The notes under the pieces were generated by a model, which saw only the letters and a program-made list of their open reading frames with translations, had not been told where the DNA came from and did no database searches. Both the position numbers and the translations under genes were made by a program. Positions 13,365 through 13,435 of a stretch of DNA of 13,435 bases are shown here, in pieces. Source of the stretch: Gemmatimonas sp. (GTDB lineage Bacteria; Gemmatimonadota; Gemmatimonadetes; Gemmatimonadales; Gemmatimonadaceae); contig NZ_JANPLK010000028.1 of the NCBI RefSeq assembly GCF_031426495.1, positions 1-13,435 on the forward strand, in the 5' to 3' direction. Positions within the stretch are counted from its first letter, which is position 1; each line of letters opens with the position of its first letter.

Positions 13365-13435
13365 AGATCCTCCGAGGGGCTGCCTCGAAGGTCAAACCGA
13401 ACCCGCCATCTGTCCAGCCGATGGGGGTCACTCCA

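Larger units (their letters stand above)
12158..13435 (-). mobile_element. Complete IS3-family insertion sequence (1278 bases)
   Basis: Terminal inverted repeats of 26 bases lie at 12158-12183 and 13410-13435: both start TGGAGTGACCCC and end TGGACAG when read inward, with 21 of 26 positions matching. Between them, on the minus strand, lie an intact orfA and an intact orfB. The element is inserted into an IS21-type end. The right flank is outside the window, so the target-site duplication cannot be checked. It appears capable of transposition. Confidence 0.88.

Overview
The window looks like accessory, IS-ridden DNA from a GC-rich bacterium. Host-type genes are a six-bladed beta-propeller lipoprotein, lipoproteins with regulatory-like folds, and small outer-membrane-barrel-like proteins. 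That mix is typical of Gemmatimonadota-like soil or sludge bacteria, but the phylum is an inference from protein style, not from any marker gene. No tRNA, rRNA or CRISPR was seen.

Layout. 1-571: 5' part of an IS3-family element on the minus strand (orfA plus the first ~50 codons of orfB), running off the left edge. 931-1722: a minus-strand lipoprotein with a HEMLH zinc-protease-like motif. About 1720-1931: a protein-like orphan reading frame. 2022-3186: a dead IS256-family transposase on the minus strand. 3448-5530: two plus-strand secreted barrel-like proteins, a 38-codon ORF with a good ribosome-binding site, and a convergent minus-strand lipoprotein. 5620-6471: IS debris ending in an IS21-family istB pseudogene and the IS21 right terminus. 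6830-8053: a minus-strand propeller lipoprotein with an IS3 terminus 20 bases before its start codon. 8074-8546: an IS3 orfB remnant fused to a second IS21 right terminus, which truncates the host gene at 8547-8957.

From about 9000 to 12115 the character changes to a phage- or plasmid-like replication module on the plus strand: palindrome-rich leader, tiny overlapping ORFs, a winged-helix helicase-loader/replication protein, a DnaB-family replicative helicase joined by an ATGA overlap, and a strong hairpin terminator. The helicase keeps its main motifs but has Cys in place of the Walker A Gly. Directly after the terminator lies an IS21-type end (12123) into which a complete 1278-base IS3-family element (12158-13435) is inserted; its orfA and orfB look intact and its terminal inverted repeats are visible at both ends.

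I did not find a clear, previously undescribed multi-gene system. The most interesting items are the replication module with its altered P-loop, the palindrome cluster before it, the HEXXH lipoprotein, and the nested IS architecture.
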